From NCBI GenBank assembly GCA_964576715.1, contig CAZNWE010000003.1:1-64000 (forward strand): a stretch of 64,000 nucleotides of DNA, read 5' to 3'. The translations under genes and the position numbers were made by a program. The DNA comes from SLRI01 sp964576715. GTDB lineage: Bacteria; Pseudomonadota; Alphaproteobacteria; Geminicoccales; Geminicoccaceae. Positions within the stretch are counted from its first letter, which is position 1; each line of letters begins with the position of its first letter. Below the pieces are notes generated by a model. It was not told where the DNA came from, ran no database searches, and saw only the letters and a list, made by a program, of their open reading frames with translations. Shown here one piece after another: positions 1-9,770 of this stretch.

Positions 1-1006
1 TGGTGCCGGCCTTCTCGACCGCCTCGACCCACATGTTGAAGCCGATATAGTGGGCTTCCATCGGATCGTTGGTGACCCGGTCCTCGTCGCCGATGAAGCT
101 GGTCCAGGTCTCGATGAAGTCGGCGTTGACGTCGGTATCGACGCTCATGAAGTAGTTCCAGGCGGCGAGATGGCCGACCAGCGGGCTCGTGTCGATGCCG
201 GCCAGCTCCTCCTCGCCGACCGAGAAGGCGACGACCGGGATGTCGGTCGCATCGACGCCTTGGTTGCCGAGCTCGCGGTAGAACGGGACGTTGGCGTCGC
301 CGTTGATGGTCGAGACCACCGCCGTCTTCTTGCCCTGGCTGCCGAAATCCTTGATCGCGGCCACCCGGGTCTGCCAGTCGGCATGGCCGAAGGGCGTGTA
401 GTTGACGTCGATGTCCGAGGGATCGACGCCCTTTTGGATCAGGTAGGCCTCGAGGATGCGGTTGGTGGTGCGGGGATAGACGTAGTCGGTGCCTTCGAGC
501 ACCCAGCGCTCGACACCTTCCTCCTCCATCAGGTAGTCGACAGCCGGGATCGCCTGCTGGTTGGGGGCGGCACCGGTGTAGAAGACGTTCCTGGAGCTCT
601 CCTCGCCCTCGTACTGGACGGGGTAGAAGAGGATGTTGTTGAGCTCCTCGAAGACCGGCAGCACCGACTTGCGGCTCACCGAGGTCCAGCAGCCGAAGAC
701 GGCGGCCACGCCCTCGACCTCGATCAGCTCGCGCGCACGCTCGGCGAAGAGCGGCCAGTCGGAGGCGGGATCGACCACCACCGGCTCGAGCTGCATGCCG
801 AGCACGCCGCCCTTCTTGTTCTGCTCCTCGATCAGCATCAGCATGACGTCCTTCAACGTCGTCTCGCTGATCGCCATGGTGCCGGAGAGCGAATGCAGGA
901 TGCCGAGCTTGATCGTCTCCTGCGCGCTGGCGGCGGTGGCCGCGCCGAAGAGTGTCGTGCCGAGAAGAGCCGTGGCGAGCACTTTTCCGGAGAACCGCTG
1001 ACGCAT
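1..1006 (-). CDS. urtA: Urea ABC transporter substrate-binding protein UrtA (3' end outside window)
   Basis: Periplasmic binding protein that delivers urea (or short amides) to the UrtBCDE permease. The reading frame is open from the ATG at 1004-1006 to the window edge, giving 335 codons without a stop; the family is about 420-430 residues, so roughly 90 residues are missing. An N-terminal signal peptide ends near the Ala-Gln at residues 25-26. The mature protein starts with ETIKLGILHSLSGTMA and contains GCWTSVSRKSVLPVFEEL and LFYPVQYEGEE, which are typical of UrtA rather than of LivK-type amino acid binders. The permease and ATPase genes would be expected further left, outside the window. 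It is transcribed divergently from the trehalose cassette. Confidence 0.93.
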   Translation of the reverse strand, partial: MRQRFSGKVLATALLGTTLFGAATAASAQETIKLGILHSLSGTMAISETTLKDVMLMLIEEQNKKGGVLGMQLEPVVVDPASDWPLFAERARELIEVEGVAAVFGCWTSVSRKSVLPVFEELNNILFYPVQYEGEESSRNVFYTGAAPNQQAIPAVDYLMEEEGVERWVLEGTDYVYPRTTNRILEAYLIQKGVDPSDIDVNYTPFGHADWQTRVAAIKDFGSQGKKTAVVSTINGDANVPFYRELGNQGVDATDIPVVAFSVGEEELAGIDTSPLVGHLAAWNYFMSVDTDVNADFIETWTSFIGDEDRVTNDPMEAHYIGFNMWVEAVEKAGT

Positions 1007-1321
1007 GCTTCACTCCCATTGGTGATGTGTCGGTTTCGGGGTGGAGGAAAGCAAGAGGCGGGCCAGAACGGCCGCTCGGTGCGCGTCCGTGGCGTACGGG
1101 CGTGAGCGCCGGGCGGTGATTGCGGAAAAGCAAGGCAGTCCGGCGCTGCCGAGAGAGGCATTCGCACAAAAAAGCGCCAGACCGTCATTGCCCTGTGCTG
1201 CCGCTCGCGATCGCCCCCGAGCCGCCCTGGCGCGCCGGCCGCGCATGGTTTGTGGGCCCCGCGACCTTGCGCTAAACCGCGGCTGTCGACGCCGTCGCTC
1301 ATTGTCGTTGCAGGAGTCTTG
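1007..1321. promoter_or_regulatory. Divergent intergenic region between urtA and the trehalose cassette
   Basis: About 315 bases without a gene. It must hold the leader and promoter of urtA (minus) and of the glgX-treZ operon (plus). The only site I can define is the ribosome binding site AGGAG at 1312-1316, five bases before the ATG at 1322. I could not identify a convincing -35/-10 pair or a sigma-54 element. Confidence 0.4.
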
Positions 1322-4300
1322 ATGCCCACCCGAAGTACCAGCCGCTGGACCGTCTGGCCCGGCCGCAACTATCCGCTCGGTGCCACGTTCGATGGTTTCG
1401 GGGTCAATTTCGCGCTCTTCTCCGCGCATGCCGAGAGGGTCGAGCTTTGCCTGTTCGACCGCTCGGGCCGCCGCGAGCTGGCCCGACTGACGCTGCCGGA
1501 ATACACCGACGAGATCTGGCACGGCTACCTGCCGGAGGCGCGGCCGGGTCAGCTCTACGGCTACCGCGTGCATGGCCCCTACCGGCCGCACGAGGGCCAT
1601 CGCTTCAATCCCAACAAGCTCTTGATCGACCCCTATGCCAAGGCCCTGGCCGGGCAGATCCGCTGGTCGGATGCGCATCACGGCTACCGGCTCGGCCACC
1701 GCCGGGAGGATCTGTCGTTCGATCGCCGCAACAATGCCGCCGGCATGCCCAAGGCGATCGTCATCGATCCGAGCTTCTCCTGGGGGCCGCACCAGAAGCC
1801 GGACCACGCCTTTGGCGACAGCATCATCTACGAGGCGCACGTCAAGGGGCTGACCAAGCGGCATCCGGGGCTCGCGCCACACCATTGCGGCAGCTACGCG
1901 GCCCTCGGCGAGCGGCCGGTGATCGAGCATCTGCAGCGGCTCGGCGTCACCGCGATCGAGCTCTTGCCGATTCACGCCTTCATCGACGACCGCTTCCTGC
2001 TGGAGAAGGGGCTGGTCAACTACTGGGGCTACAATTCGATCGGCTTTTTCGCGCCGGAGCCGCGCTACATCTCGCCGGGTGGCGATCTCGACGAACTCAA
2101 GATCGCGATTCGCCGGCTGCACGACGCCGGCATCGAGGTGATCCTCGACGTCGTCTACAATCATACGGCGGAGGGCAATCATCTGGGGCCGACGCTGTCG
2201 TTCCGCGGCATCGACAACAAGAGCTACTACCAGCTCGTCGGCGACAACCCGCGCTACTACTTCGACGTCACCGGCTGCGGCAACTCGATGAACCTCGCCC
2301 ACCCGCGGGTGCTGCAGATGGTCGTGGATTCACTGCGCTACTGGGTCGAGGTCTATAAGATCGACGGCTTCCGCTTCGATCTCGCGACCGCGCTCGGCCG
2401 CGACAGCCACGGCTTCGACCCCGGCGGCGGGTTCTTCGTCGTCCTCCGCCAGGACCCGGTGCTCAACGGTGTGAAGCTGATCGCCGAGCCCTGGGACGTC
2501 GGCCACGAGGGCTACCGGCTGGGTGGCTACGGCCCCGGCTGGGCCGAGTGGAACGACCGCTTCCGGGACGGCGTGCGCGCCTTCTGGCGCGGCGACGAGG
2601 GCATCCTGCCGGAGCTCGCCGGCCGGCTGCTCGGCTCCTCCGACCTGTTCGAGTACCAGGGCCGCAAGCCCTGGGCGTCGGTCAACTTCATCGCCGCCCA
2701 TGACGGCTTCACGCTGATGGACGTGGTCAGCTACGACGAGAAGCACAACGAGGCGAATGGCGAGGGCGGCCAGGATGGCCACAGCCACAACCTCTCGTAC
2801 AATTACGGCCACGAGGGGCCGACCGACGATCCCCTGATCCGGGCGATCCGGCTGCGCCAGATCCGCAACCTGCTGGCGACGGTCTTCTTGAGCCAGGGCA
2901 CGCCGATGCTGTTGATGGGTGACGAGCTCGGCCGCACGCAGCTGGGCAACAACAACACCTACTGCCAGGACAACGAGCTTTCCTGGCTGGACTGGGAGGC
3001 CGCCGACCAGGCGCTGATCGACTTCACCGCCCGGCTGATCGCGCTCCGGAAGTCGCATCCGGTCCTGCACAAGCGACGCTTCATGCACGGCAGCCACACC
3101 TCGCCGGACGGCATCAAGGACGTGACCTGGCTGCATCCGGACGGCCGGGAGATGGCCGACGACGACTGGCATGACGGGCACGGGCGCTGCCTCGGGATGC
3201 TGCTCTGCGGTGCGGCCAAGCCGGACATCGACGGGCTGGGCCGTCCCGGCAACGCGACCACGCTCCTCATCCTCGCCAACGCCGCACCGGAGCCGCGCTT
3301 CTTCAAGCTGCCGACGAGCCCGCTCGGCGACTGGACGATGCTGATCGACACCACCGAGGCGGCGGCGGGGCTGCTGGTCGCGGCCGGCAGCAAAGTGGCG
3401 CTCGACGGGCGCCACCTCCTGGTGCTGGAGCACGACGGCCAGGGGAGCCGGGCGATCCGCTTCGGACCGAAGTCGCTGAGCGCGACCACGCGCTTCGATC
3501 TCTGGGCTCCCGATGCGGCCGAGGTCACGCTGGTCGGCGACGGGCTGTCGGTCGCGATGGCAAAGGGCCATGCCGGCTGGTTCAGCGCCGAGGCGGCGCT
3601 CGGGCCCGGCAGCGCCTACGCGTTCATGTTGCCGGGGGGGCTCACCGTGCCCGACCCCGCCGCCCGCGCCCAGGCGGCCGACGTGCACGGGCCGAGCCTG
3701 GTGCCGGGGCCGATCACGGTCGATCCGACCTGGCACGGTCGGCCGTGGGCCGAGACCGTGCTCTACGAATTGCATGTCGGCACGTTCACGGCCGAGGGGA
3801 CGCTGCGCGCCGCGGCAAGGGAGCTGCCGGCGCTGGCCGAGCTCGGGATCACCGCGGTCGAGCTGATGCCGCTCGCCGCCTTTTCGGGCGAGCGTGGCTG
3901 GGGCTATGACGGGGTGCTGCCGTTCGCCGTCCAGTCCAGCTACGGCACCCCGGAGGACCTCGCCGCCTTCGTCGCCACGGCGCATCAGCATGGGCTGATG
4001 GTCTTTCTCGATGTCGTCTACAACCATTTCGGGCCGGACGGGAACTATCTCGGTGCCTATGCCAGTCGGTTCTTTCGCGACGACATCGCCACGCCCTGGG
4101 GCCCGGCGATCGACTATCGCGAATCGGCGGTGCGTCGCTTCGTCGTCGAGAACGCGCTCTATTGGCTCGACACGATGGGCATCGACGGGCTCCGGCTCGA
4201 TGCCGTGCACGCCATCCACGACGACGGCGAGCCGCACATCCTGGTCGAGCTCGCCGAGGCGGTGCGTGCCCGGCAGGGCGGCCAGCGGCACGTTCATCTG

Positions 4301-5209
4301 GTGCTCGAGAACGACGACAACGACGCCGGCCTGCTCGAGCGTGGCTACGATGCGCAGTGGAACGACGACTTCCACCACGTCGCGCACATCATCGCCACGG
4401 CCGAGCACGACGGCTACTACGCCGACTACGCCGACGATCCGGTCGGCCTGCTGCTCAAGAGCCTGGGCACCGGCTTCGTCTACCAGGGCGAGGCGTCGGC
4501 GCATCGCGACGGTGCCAGGCGAGGGGAGCGAAGTGGCCATCTGCGGCCGCAGGCCTTCGTCAACTTCCTGCAGAACCATGACCAGATCGGCAACCGGGCG
4601 ATGGGCGAGCGGCTGACGACGCTGGCGGCACCCGAGGCGGTCAAGGCGCTGCAGGCGCTGCTGCTGCTGGCCCCCCAGGTGCCGATGCTGTTCATGGGCG
4701 AGGAGTGGGGGGCGAGGACTCCGTTTCTCTTCTTCTGCGATTTCAAGGGTGAGCTCGCCGATGCGGTGCGCGAGGGGCGGCAGGACGAGTTCGCCAAGTT
4801 CAAGGCCTTCGCCGATCCGGCGCTGCGCCAGCGCATCCCGGATCCGCTCGATCCGACCACCATGGCGAGGAGCCGCCTCGATCGCAGCGAGTGCGAGGCG
4901 CCGGAACATGCGGCCTGGCTGGGCCAGGTGCGCGAGCTCTTGGCGGTGCGCCGTCGCCACGTCGTGCCGGGTCTCGCCGGCATGGCACCGGCAGCCCGCA
5001 TCGAGCGCTTCGGCAGCCGCGGCTTCAGCATCGCCTGGCGGCTCGCCAACGGCACCAGCCTCGAGCTGCAGGCCAATCTCGGCGAGACGGCCGTCGCCGG
5101 CTTTCCGGCACCGGCCGGTGCGCTCGTCTTTGCGACGCCCGGCACTGCGACGACCGCGGCCAGCCGGCCGGGCTGGTCGGTGGTGGCGGCGATCGGGCCC
5201 GGCCGATGA
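1322..5209 (+). CDS. glgX-treZ: Bifunctional glycogen debranching enzyme / maltooligosyltrehalose trehalohydrolase (GlgX-TreZ fusion)
   Basis: 1295 residues, about twice the length of either family. Residues 1 to about 710 are an isoamylase-type debranching enzyme (GlgX): CBM48 start (YPLGATFDGFGVNFALFSAH), then GH13 motifs DGFRFDLA (nucleophile Asp), IAEPWDVG (acid Glu) and AAHDGF. From about residue 720 (FDLWAPDAAEVTLVG) a second CBM48-GH13 unit begins: TreZ, with DGLRLDAVHAI, VLENDDND and QNHDQIGNR. TreZ releases trehalose from maltooligosyltrehalose; GlgX trims alpha-1,6 branches of glycogen to supply linear chains. The ATG at 1322 is preferred over an upstream in-frame start at 1250 because AGGAG lies five bases before it and the family N-terminus begins there. 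The stop overlaps the malQ start (ATGA). No frameshift is needed to join the halves. Confidence 0.93.
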   Translation: MPTRSTSRWTVWPGRNYPLGATFDGFGVNFALFSAHAERVELCLFDRSGRRELARLTLPEYTDEIWHGYLPEARPGQLYGYRVHGPYRPHEGHRFNPNKLLIDPYAKALAGQIRWSDAHHGYRLGHRREDLSFDRRNNAAGMPKAIVIDPSFSWGPHQKPDHAFGDSIIYEAHVKGLTKRHPGLAPHHCGSYAALGERPVIEHLQRLGVTAIELLPIHAFIDDRFLLEKGLVNYWGYNSIGFFAPEPRYISPGGDLDELKIAIRRLHDAGIEVILDVVYNHTAEGNHLGPTLSFRGIDNKSYYQLVGDNPRYYFDVTGCGNSMNLAHPRVLQMVVDSLRYWVEVYKIDGFRFDLATALGRDSHGFDPGGGFFVVLRQDPVLNGVKLIAEPWDVGHEGYRLGGYGPGWAEWNDRFRDGVRAFWRGDEGILPELAGRLLGSSDLFEYQGRKPWASVNFIAAHDGFTLMDVVSYDEKHNEANGEGGQDGHSHNLSYNYGHEGPTDDPLIRAIRLRQIRNLLATVFLSQGTPMLLMGDELGRTQLGNNNTYCQDNELSWLDWEAADQALIDFTARLIALRKSHPVLHKRRFMHGSHTSPDGIKDVTWLHPDGREMADDDWHDGHGRCLGMLLCGAAKPDIDGLGRPGNATTLLILANAAPEPRFFKLPTSPLGDWTMLIDTTEAAAGLLVAAGSKVALDGRHLLVLEHDGQGSRAIRFGPKSLSATTRFDLWAPDAAEVTLVGDGLSVAMAKGHAGWFSAEAALGPGSAYAFMLPGGLTVPDPAARAQAADVHGPSLVPGPITVDPTWHGRPWAETVLYELHVGTFTAEGTLRAAARELPALAELGITAVELMPLAAFSGERGWGYDGVLPFAVQSSYGTPEDLAAFVATAHQHGLMVFLDVVYNHFGPDGNYLGAYASRFFRDDIATPWGPAIDYRESAVRRFVVENALYWLDTMGIDGLRLDAVHAIHDDGEPHILVELAEAVRARQGGQRHVHLVLENDDNDAGLLERGYDAQWNDDFHHVAHIIATAEHDGYYADYADDPVGLLLKSLGTGFVYQGEASAHRDGARRGERSGHLRPQAFVNFLQNHDQIGNRAMGERLTTLAAPEAVKALQALLLLAPQVPMLFMGEEWGARTPFLFFCDFKGELADAVREGRQDEFAKFKAFADPALRQRIPDPLDPTTMARSRLDRSECEAPEHAAWLGQVRELLAVRRRHVVPGLAGMAPAARIERFGSRGFSIAWRLANGTSLELQANLGETAVAGFPAPAGALVFATPGTATTAASRPGWSVVAAIGPGR

Positions 5210-6999
5210 CGCGCGATCTCGACGCCCGCGCGGCGGCGGCCGGCATTGCCGCCGGCTACCACGACATCGACGGCACCTGGCACGTCACCTCGGCCGCGAC
5301 CAAGGCCGCCCTGCTCGAGGCGATGGGCGACGTGCCCGAGCGGCCGAGTGAAGCCGCTGTTGCCGGGCTGCCCCCGGTTCGCTGCGTGACCCCCGCCGAG
5401 CGGCGGCTCGGGCGGGTCTGGGGGGTGGCCTGCCAGGCTTACGGGCTGCGCTCGAGGCGCAATCTCGGGATCGGCGACTTCGCCGACATCGCGGAGCTCG
5501 CCGAACGCGCGGCGGGGCAGGGGGCCGATCTCTTGGGCTTGAGCCCGCTGCATGCGCGGTTCCGCGACCAGCCCGAACGCGCCTGTCCCTATGCGCCCTC
5601 GAGCCGGCTCTGGCTCGATCCTCTTGCCGTTGCGGTCGATCTGGCGGCGGCCGAACTCGCCATCGCCTTGCCGCCATTGCCGGCGACGGCGGACAGCGAG
5701 CTGCTCGACTACGCCCGCATGGCGGCGGCCAAGGAGACGGCGTTCAGGGCGTTGTTCGAGGGCTTCGAGCCGACGCATCGGCTCTATGACGACTATCGGC
5801 GGTGGGCGGCGGCGCAAGGTGCGTCGCTCGAGAATTTCGCCCGGTTCGAGGCGATCGCGCTGACCCTCGAGCGGCAGAGCGGCGCGCCGAGGGGCTGGCG
5901 GGACTGGCCGGCCGAGCTTCGCGACGTCGATCATCCAGCCGTCGCGGCGTTCGCCGCCGAGCATCGGCCGCTGGTCGAGCAGTCCCGCTTCCTGCAGTGG
6001 CTGGCACGGCGCCAGCTGGAGGCCGCCCAGGCCAAGGCCGGGGCCGCGGGCATGCGGATCGGGCTCTATGCCGATATCGCCGTCGGCGTGGTGCCGGACG
6101 GTGCCGATGTCTGGGCCGATCCGGCGGCGGTGGTCGCCGGTGCTTCGATCGGCGCCCCACCCGATCCGTTCAGCCCGACCGGGCAGAACTGGAACGTCGC
6201 CCCGCTCTCGCCAGCGGCGCTGGCGACCCGCGACATGGCGCCGTTCCGGGCGATGCTCGACGCGGCGATGGCGCCGGCGGGGGCGGTGCGGATCGACCAT
6301 GCGATGGGCATGATGCGGCTCTTTTGGATCCCGGCCGGCGGCACGCCGGCGGATGGTGCCTATGTCGACTATCCGCTGCCGGCGATGTTGCGGACGGTGG
6401 CCGAGGCGTCCCGGGCGCATGACTGTCTGGTGATCGGCGAGGACCTTGGCACGGTAGCCCCGGGGTTTCGCGAGGCGATGATGGGCACGGGCCTGCTGTC
6501 CTACCGCGTGGTCTGGTTCGAGCGCTGGGCGAGCGGGCTCTATCGCGCCGCCGGGGACTATCCCGAGGCGGCGCTCGCCACGGTCTCGACCCATGACCTG
6601 GCCACCGTCAGAGGCTTTCTGGTCGGGCGCGACATCGACTGGCGGCTCGCGGCCGGCCAGCTCGAGGCAGCCGGCGCGGCGCTGGCCCGAGCCGAGCGCG
6701 CCGCCGATATCGAAAAGCTGCAGGCGGCCTTGGTCCACGAGCGGCTGCTGGACGAGGCGACGACCGACGGCATCGTGCTGGCGCTGCATCGCTTCCTCGC
6801 CCGGACCCCGTCGGCCTTGGCGATGGCGCAGGTCGAGGACCTCGAAGGGGCGAGCGAGCAACCCAATCTGCCGGGCACGATCGACGCGCACCCCAATTGG
6901 CGGCGCCGGATGCAGGGCGATCTCGACCGGCTCTTCGCCACGCCGGGCGCCGCAGCGCTGGCCCGGGTGATGGCCGAGGAGCGCCCGCATGGCGGCTGA
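5206..6999 (+). CDS. malQ: 4-alpha-glucanotransferase (amylomaltase)
   Basis: 597 residues, a GH77 amylomaltase that moves glucan segments between maltooligosaccharides. This lets the pathway use chains too short or too branched for TreY. Motifs: RIDHAMGMMRLFWIP (nucleophile Asp), VIGEDLGTV (acid Glu), STHDLATV (third Asp) and the C-terminal QPNLPGTIDAHPNWRRRM, all characteristic of MalQ. The ATG at 5206 overlaps the TGA of the preceding gene, so translation is probably coupled; longer in-frame extensions only read through the previous gene. The last 11 bases overlap the start of treY. Confidence 0.93.
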   Translation: MTRDLDARAAAAGIAAGYHDIDGTWHVTSAATKAALLEAMGDVPERPSEAAVAGLPPVRCVTPAERRLGRVWGVACQAYGLRSRRNLGIGDFADIAELAERAAGQGADLLGLSPLHARFRDQPERACPYAPSSRLWLDPLAVAVDLAAAELAIALPPLPATADSELLDYARMAAAKETAFRALFEGFEPTHRLYDDYRRWAAAQGASLENFARFEAIALTLERQSGAPRGWRDWPAELRDVDHPAVAAFAAEHRPLVEQSRFLQWLARRQLEAAQAKAGAAGMRIGLYADIAVGVVPDGADVWADPAAVVAGASIGAPPDPFSPTGQNWNVAPLSPAALATRDMAPFRAMLDAAMAPAGAVRIDHAMGMMRLFWIPAGGTPADGAYVDYPLPAMLRTVAEASRAHDCLVIGEDLGTVAPGFREAMMGTGLLSYRVVWFERWASGLYRAAGDYPEAALATVSTHDLATVRGFLVGRDIDWRLAAGQLEAAGAALARAERAADIEKLQAALVHERLLDEATTDGIVLALHRFLARTPSALAMAQVEDLEGASEQPNLPGTIDAHPNWRRRMQGDLDRLFATPGAAALARVMAEERPHGG

Positions 7000-9487
7000 A
7001 CGGCGCTGGTCCGCGACCTATCGGGTGCAGCTCCGCTCGGGCGTCGACTTCGCCGCGGTCGAGGCGGTGCTGCCCTATCTGGCCCGACTCGGGGTCAGCC
7101 ATCTCTACCTTTCCCCCATCTGGCGGGCGGCGGCGGGCTCGACCCACGGCTACGACGTGGTCGACCCCAATGTCATCGAGCCGGCACTCGGTGGCGAGGC
7201 CGGGTTCCGCGCCCTGGCTGACGCCGCCCGGGCGGCAGGGCTCGGGCTCGTCCTCGACCATGTGCCGAACCACATGGGCGTGGGGTCCGACAATGCTTGG
7301 TGGTGGGACGTGCTGGCGCACGGGCGGCAGAGCGCCTTCGCCGGGCATTTCGACATCGACTGGCAGGCCACGGCCGGGGCGACGCCGGGCCGTGTCCTGT
7401 TGCCGGTGCTCGGCCGGCCCTACGGCGAGGTGCTGGCGGCGGGCGAGCTCGAGGTGGTGGCGACCGGCGACGGCTTCGAGCTTCGCTACCACGACCAGCG
7501 CTTCCCGCTCGCCGGCGCCGCGGGCGTGCCGGCGACCAGCGAGGCGCTGCACGAACTGCTCGAGCGGCAGCCCTACCGCCTGGCCTATTGGCGCCTTGGC
7601 AGGGAGGCGCTGAATTACCGCCGCTTCTTCGACATCGACGGGCTGGTCGGGGTCCGGGTCGAGGACGAGCCGGTGTTCGAGGATTGCCACCGCACACTGC
7701 TCGCACTGGTCGGCGACGACCTCGTCCAGGGGGTCAGGCTCGACCACATCGACGGGCTCGCCGATCCGACCGCCTACCTGCACCGGCTCGCTGCCGCACT
7801 GCGCCGGGCGTCCGGCGAGCGGCCGCCGCCGCCGGTCTGGGTCGAGAAGATCCTCGAGGGCGAGGAGCGGCTCCGGGCCGATTGGCCGGTCGCCGGGACC
7901 ACCGGCTACGAGGCGGCCGATCGGCTCAACCGTTTGTTCGTCATGCCCCATGGCGCGGCCACGCTCGATGCCCTCTGGCGCGCCATCGCCGGGCATCGGG
8001 CGGACTACGAGGGCATGCTGCAGGCGGCGAAAGCGACGCTCCTCGAGACCGGCTTCGCCGGCGAGCGCCGCCGGCTGGTGTACGACGCCGCGGCCCTGGC
8101 CGCGGCCGATCGCCGCTTTCGCGATCTCGGCGCGAACTCGCTCGGTCGGGCGATCCGGGCGGTGATCGAGAGCTTCCCCGTCTACCGCACCTATCTCGAC
8201 GCGCGGCCGGCCGAGCCTGCCGATCGGGCGCTGCTCGAGACCGTGCTGGCCGCGGCGCGCCGGGCGGCCGGGCTCGAGGACGACCTCGCCTTCGCCTGGG
8301 TGGCCACGCTCCTGGCCCGCACCGACCACGACCCCGCCGCCCGCGATTGGGCGACCCGGCTGCAGCAGCTGACCGGGCCGATCATGGCGAAGAGCAAGGA
8401 GGATACCGTCTTCTATCGCTACCACCGGCTGGTGGCACTGAACGAAGTGGGCGGCGAGCCCGGCCTGATGAGCCTCGACGCCGATGCTTTCCACGCCTTC
8501 GCCGGCGGGCTCGCCGCGCGCCAGCGGCAGTGCCTCCTGGCCGGCTCGACCCACGACACCAAGCGCGGCGAGGACGTCCGCGCGCGGCTGGTGGTGCTGG
8601 CCGAGCATGCCGACGACTGGGCGGCAGCGGTCGCCTTCTGGCTCGAGGCCAAGCCCGAGGCGCTGCGTGCCGCCGATGCGTACCTGCTCTACCAGACGAT
8701 CGTCGGGGCGTGGCCGGATGGCCTGACCCCGGACGATGCGGCCGGGCTCGGCGCCTTCGCCGAGCGGCTCGAGGCCTATCTCGTCAAGGCGGCGCGCGAG
8801 GCCAAGGAGCGCACGACCTGGACGGCGCCCGATGCCGGGTTCGAGCAGGCGCTGGCCGGTTATGCCCGGGACTGTCTCGCCGGCTCGTCGGCCGCCGGCT
8901 TCTTCGCCTGGCATCGCCGGCTGCTGCCGGCCGGGGTGGTCTATGGCCTGGCCCAGACCGCGCTGCGCTTCGCCATGCCGGGGGTGCCCGACATCTACCA
9001 GGGCAGCGAGGGCTGGAACCTGTCGCTGGTCGATCCGGACAACCGCCGGCCGGTGGATTTCGCGCGCCTGGCCAAGGAGCTCGCCGCCGCCCCGGACTTC
9101 GCCCGTGATTGGCGGCAGGGTCGGGTGAAGCAGCATTTGGTGCGCACCCTGCTCGCCGATCGCGCGGCGCGCCCCGCGCTTTATGGCGAGGGCGCCTACC
9201 TGCCGCTCGCGGCCAAGGGACCGCTGGCCGGCCATGTGGTGGCGTTCGCCCGCCGGCATGGCGACCAGGCGGTCGTCGTCGCCGTACCGCGTGGCATCGC
9301 CGCCCGGCTCGGCCCCGACGCGGCACCGCAACCGGCCGGGCTGTTCGCCGGTACCGCGCTGGTGCTGCCCGACAGCCTGGCGCGGCTGGCCTGGCGCTCG
9401 CTGCTTGGTACCCAGGGTCAGGACGGTGCCCTCGATGTCGGGGTGGCGCTCGGCACCTGGCCGGTTGCGGTAATGATCAGCGGTTGA
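6989..9487 (+). CDS. treY: Maltooligosyltrehalose synthase
   Basis: 832 residues, a GH13 enzyme that turns the reducing-end alpha-1,4 bond of a maltooligosaccharide into alpha,alpha-1,1, giving the substrate of TreZ. Family features: ATYRVQL near the start, LYLSPIW, STHGYDVVDP, DHVPNHMGV, WVEKILEGEE, GTTGYE, STHDTKRGEDVRARL and PGVPDIYQGSE near the end. The ATG at 6989 lies inside the end of malQ (11-base overlap). Together with the TreZ half of the first gene it completes the TreYZ route from glycogen to trehalose, a compatible solute. Its 3' end overlaps by 11 bases the 3' end of the convergent gene at 9477. Confidence 0.95.
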   Translation: MAAERRWSATYRVQLRSGVDFAAVEAVLPYLARLGVSHLYLSPIWRAAAGSTHGYDVVDPNVIEPALGGEAGFRALADAARAAGLGLVLDHVPNHMGVGSDNAWWWDVLAHGRQSAFAGHFDIDWQATAGATPGRVLLPVLGRPYGEVLAAGELEVVATGDGFELRYHDQRFPLAGAAGVPATSEALHELLERQPYRLAYWRLGREALNYRRFFDIDGLVGVRVEDEPVFEDCHRTLLALVGDDLVQGVRLDHIDGLADPTAYLHRLAAALRRASGERPPPPVWVEKILEGEERLRADWPVAGTTGYEAADRLNRLFVMPHGAATLDALWRAIAGHRADYEGMLQAAKATLLETGFAGERRRLVYDAAALAAADRRFRDLGANSLGRAIRAVIESFPVYRTYLDARPAEPADRALLETVLAAARRAAGLEDDLAFAWVATLLARTDHDPAARDWATRLQQLTGPIMAKSKEDTVFYRYHRLVALNEVGGEPGLMSLDADAFHAFAGGLAARQRQCLLAGSTHDTKRGEDVRARLVVLAEHADDWAAAVAFWLEAKPEALRAADAYLLYQTIVGAWPDGLTPDDAAGLGAFAERLEAYLVKAAREAKERTTWTAPDAGFEQALAGYARDCLAGSSAAGFFAWHRRLLPAGVVYGLAQTALRFAMPGVPDIYQGSEGWNLSLVDPDNRRPVDFARLAKELAAAPDFARDWRQGRVKQHLVRTLLADRAARPALYGEGAYLPLAAKGPLAGHVVAFARRHGDQAVVVAVPRGIAARLGPDAAPQPAGLFAGTALVLPDSLARLAWRSLLGTQGQDGALDVGVALGTWPVAVMISG

Positions 9488-9761
9488 GCTGCTCGGGCTT
9501 CTCGGCCGGCTGGGCCGGGGGCGCGTCGACGCCGGGCTCGGCCGGCGCCTCGGCGGCGGGCGGCGGCGGGCGGAGAGCCGCCACCAGCTTGCGGGCGAGC
9601 TCGATCACCGCCAGCGCGACGACGAAGACGATGATCATCAGGAAGGCGACACCGCCATTGGTCGTCGGCTCCACCCACCAGACGGCGAGGACGGCGATGA
9701 GCAGGGCACCAACGCTGGCCAGCCCGTGGGTGACGAAGGCGGCCAGCCACTTGATCAGCAT
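9477..9761 (-). CDS. Small two-helix membrane protein, unknown function
   Basis: 94 residues. Two hydrophobic segments (about residues 5-28 and 36-58) are followed by a Pro/Ala/Glu-rich tail, suggesting an inner-membrane protein with a soluble C-terminus. The ATG at 9761 is preceded by GAGGGG, which overlaps the stop of the upstream gene nine bases away, so the two are probably one operon. The Pro-rich tail resembles the style of the envelope proteins at 39-57 kb, but I see no sequence link. Function unknown. The 3' end overlaps treY by 11 bases, tail to tail. Confidence 0.65.
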   Translation of the reverse strand: MLIKWLAAFVTHGLASVGALLIAVLAVWWVEPTTNGGVAFLMIIVFVVALAVIELARKLVAALRPPPPAAEAPAEPGVDAPPAQPAEKPEQLNR

Positions 9762-9770
9762 CGCCGCCCC

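Noticed and set aside
1164..1180. Possible sigma-54 promoter of urtA on the minus strand (TGGCGC then a T run then TGTGC)
   Set aside because: The distance between the GG and GC elements is 11 rather than 10 and the -12 element does not match; not reported as a promoter.
2330..4960. Very long antisense open frame (876 codons) in glgX-treZ, and similar ones at 19233-23897 and 50209-52767
   Set aside because: Shadows caused by high GC at third codon positions; the sense frames have full domain and catalytic motifs.
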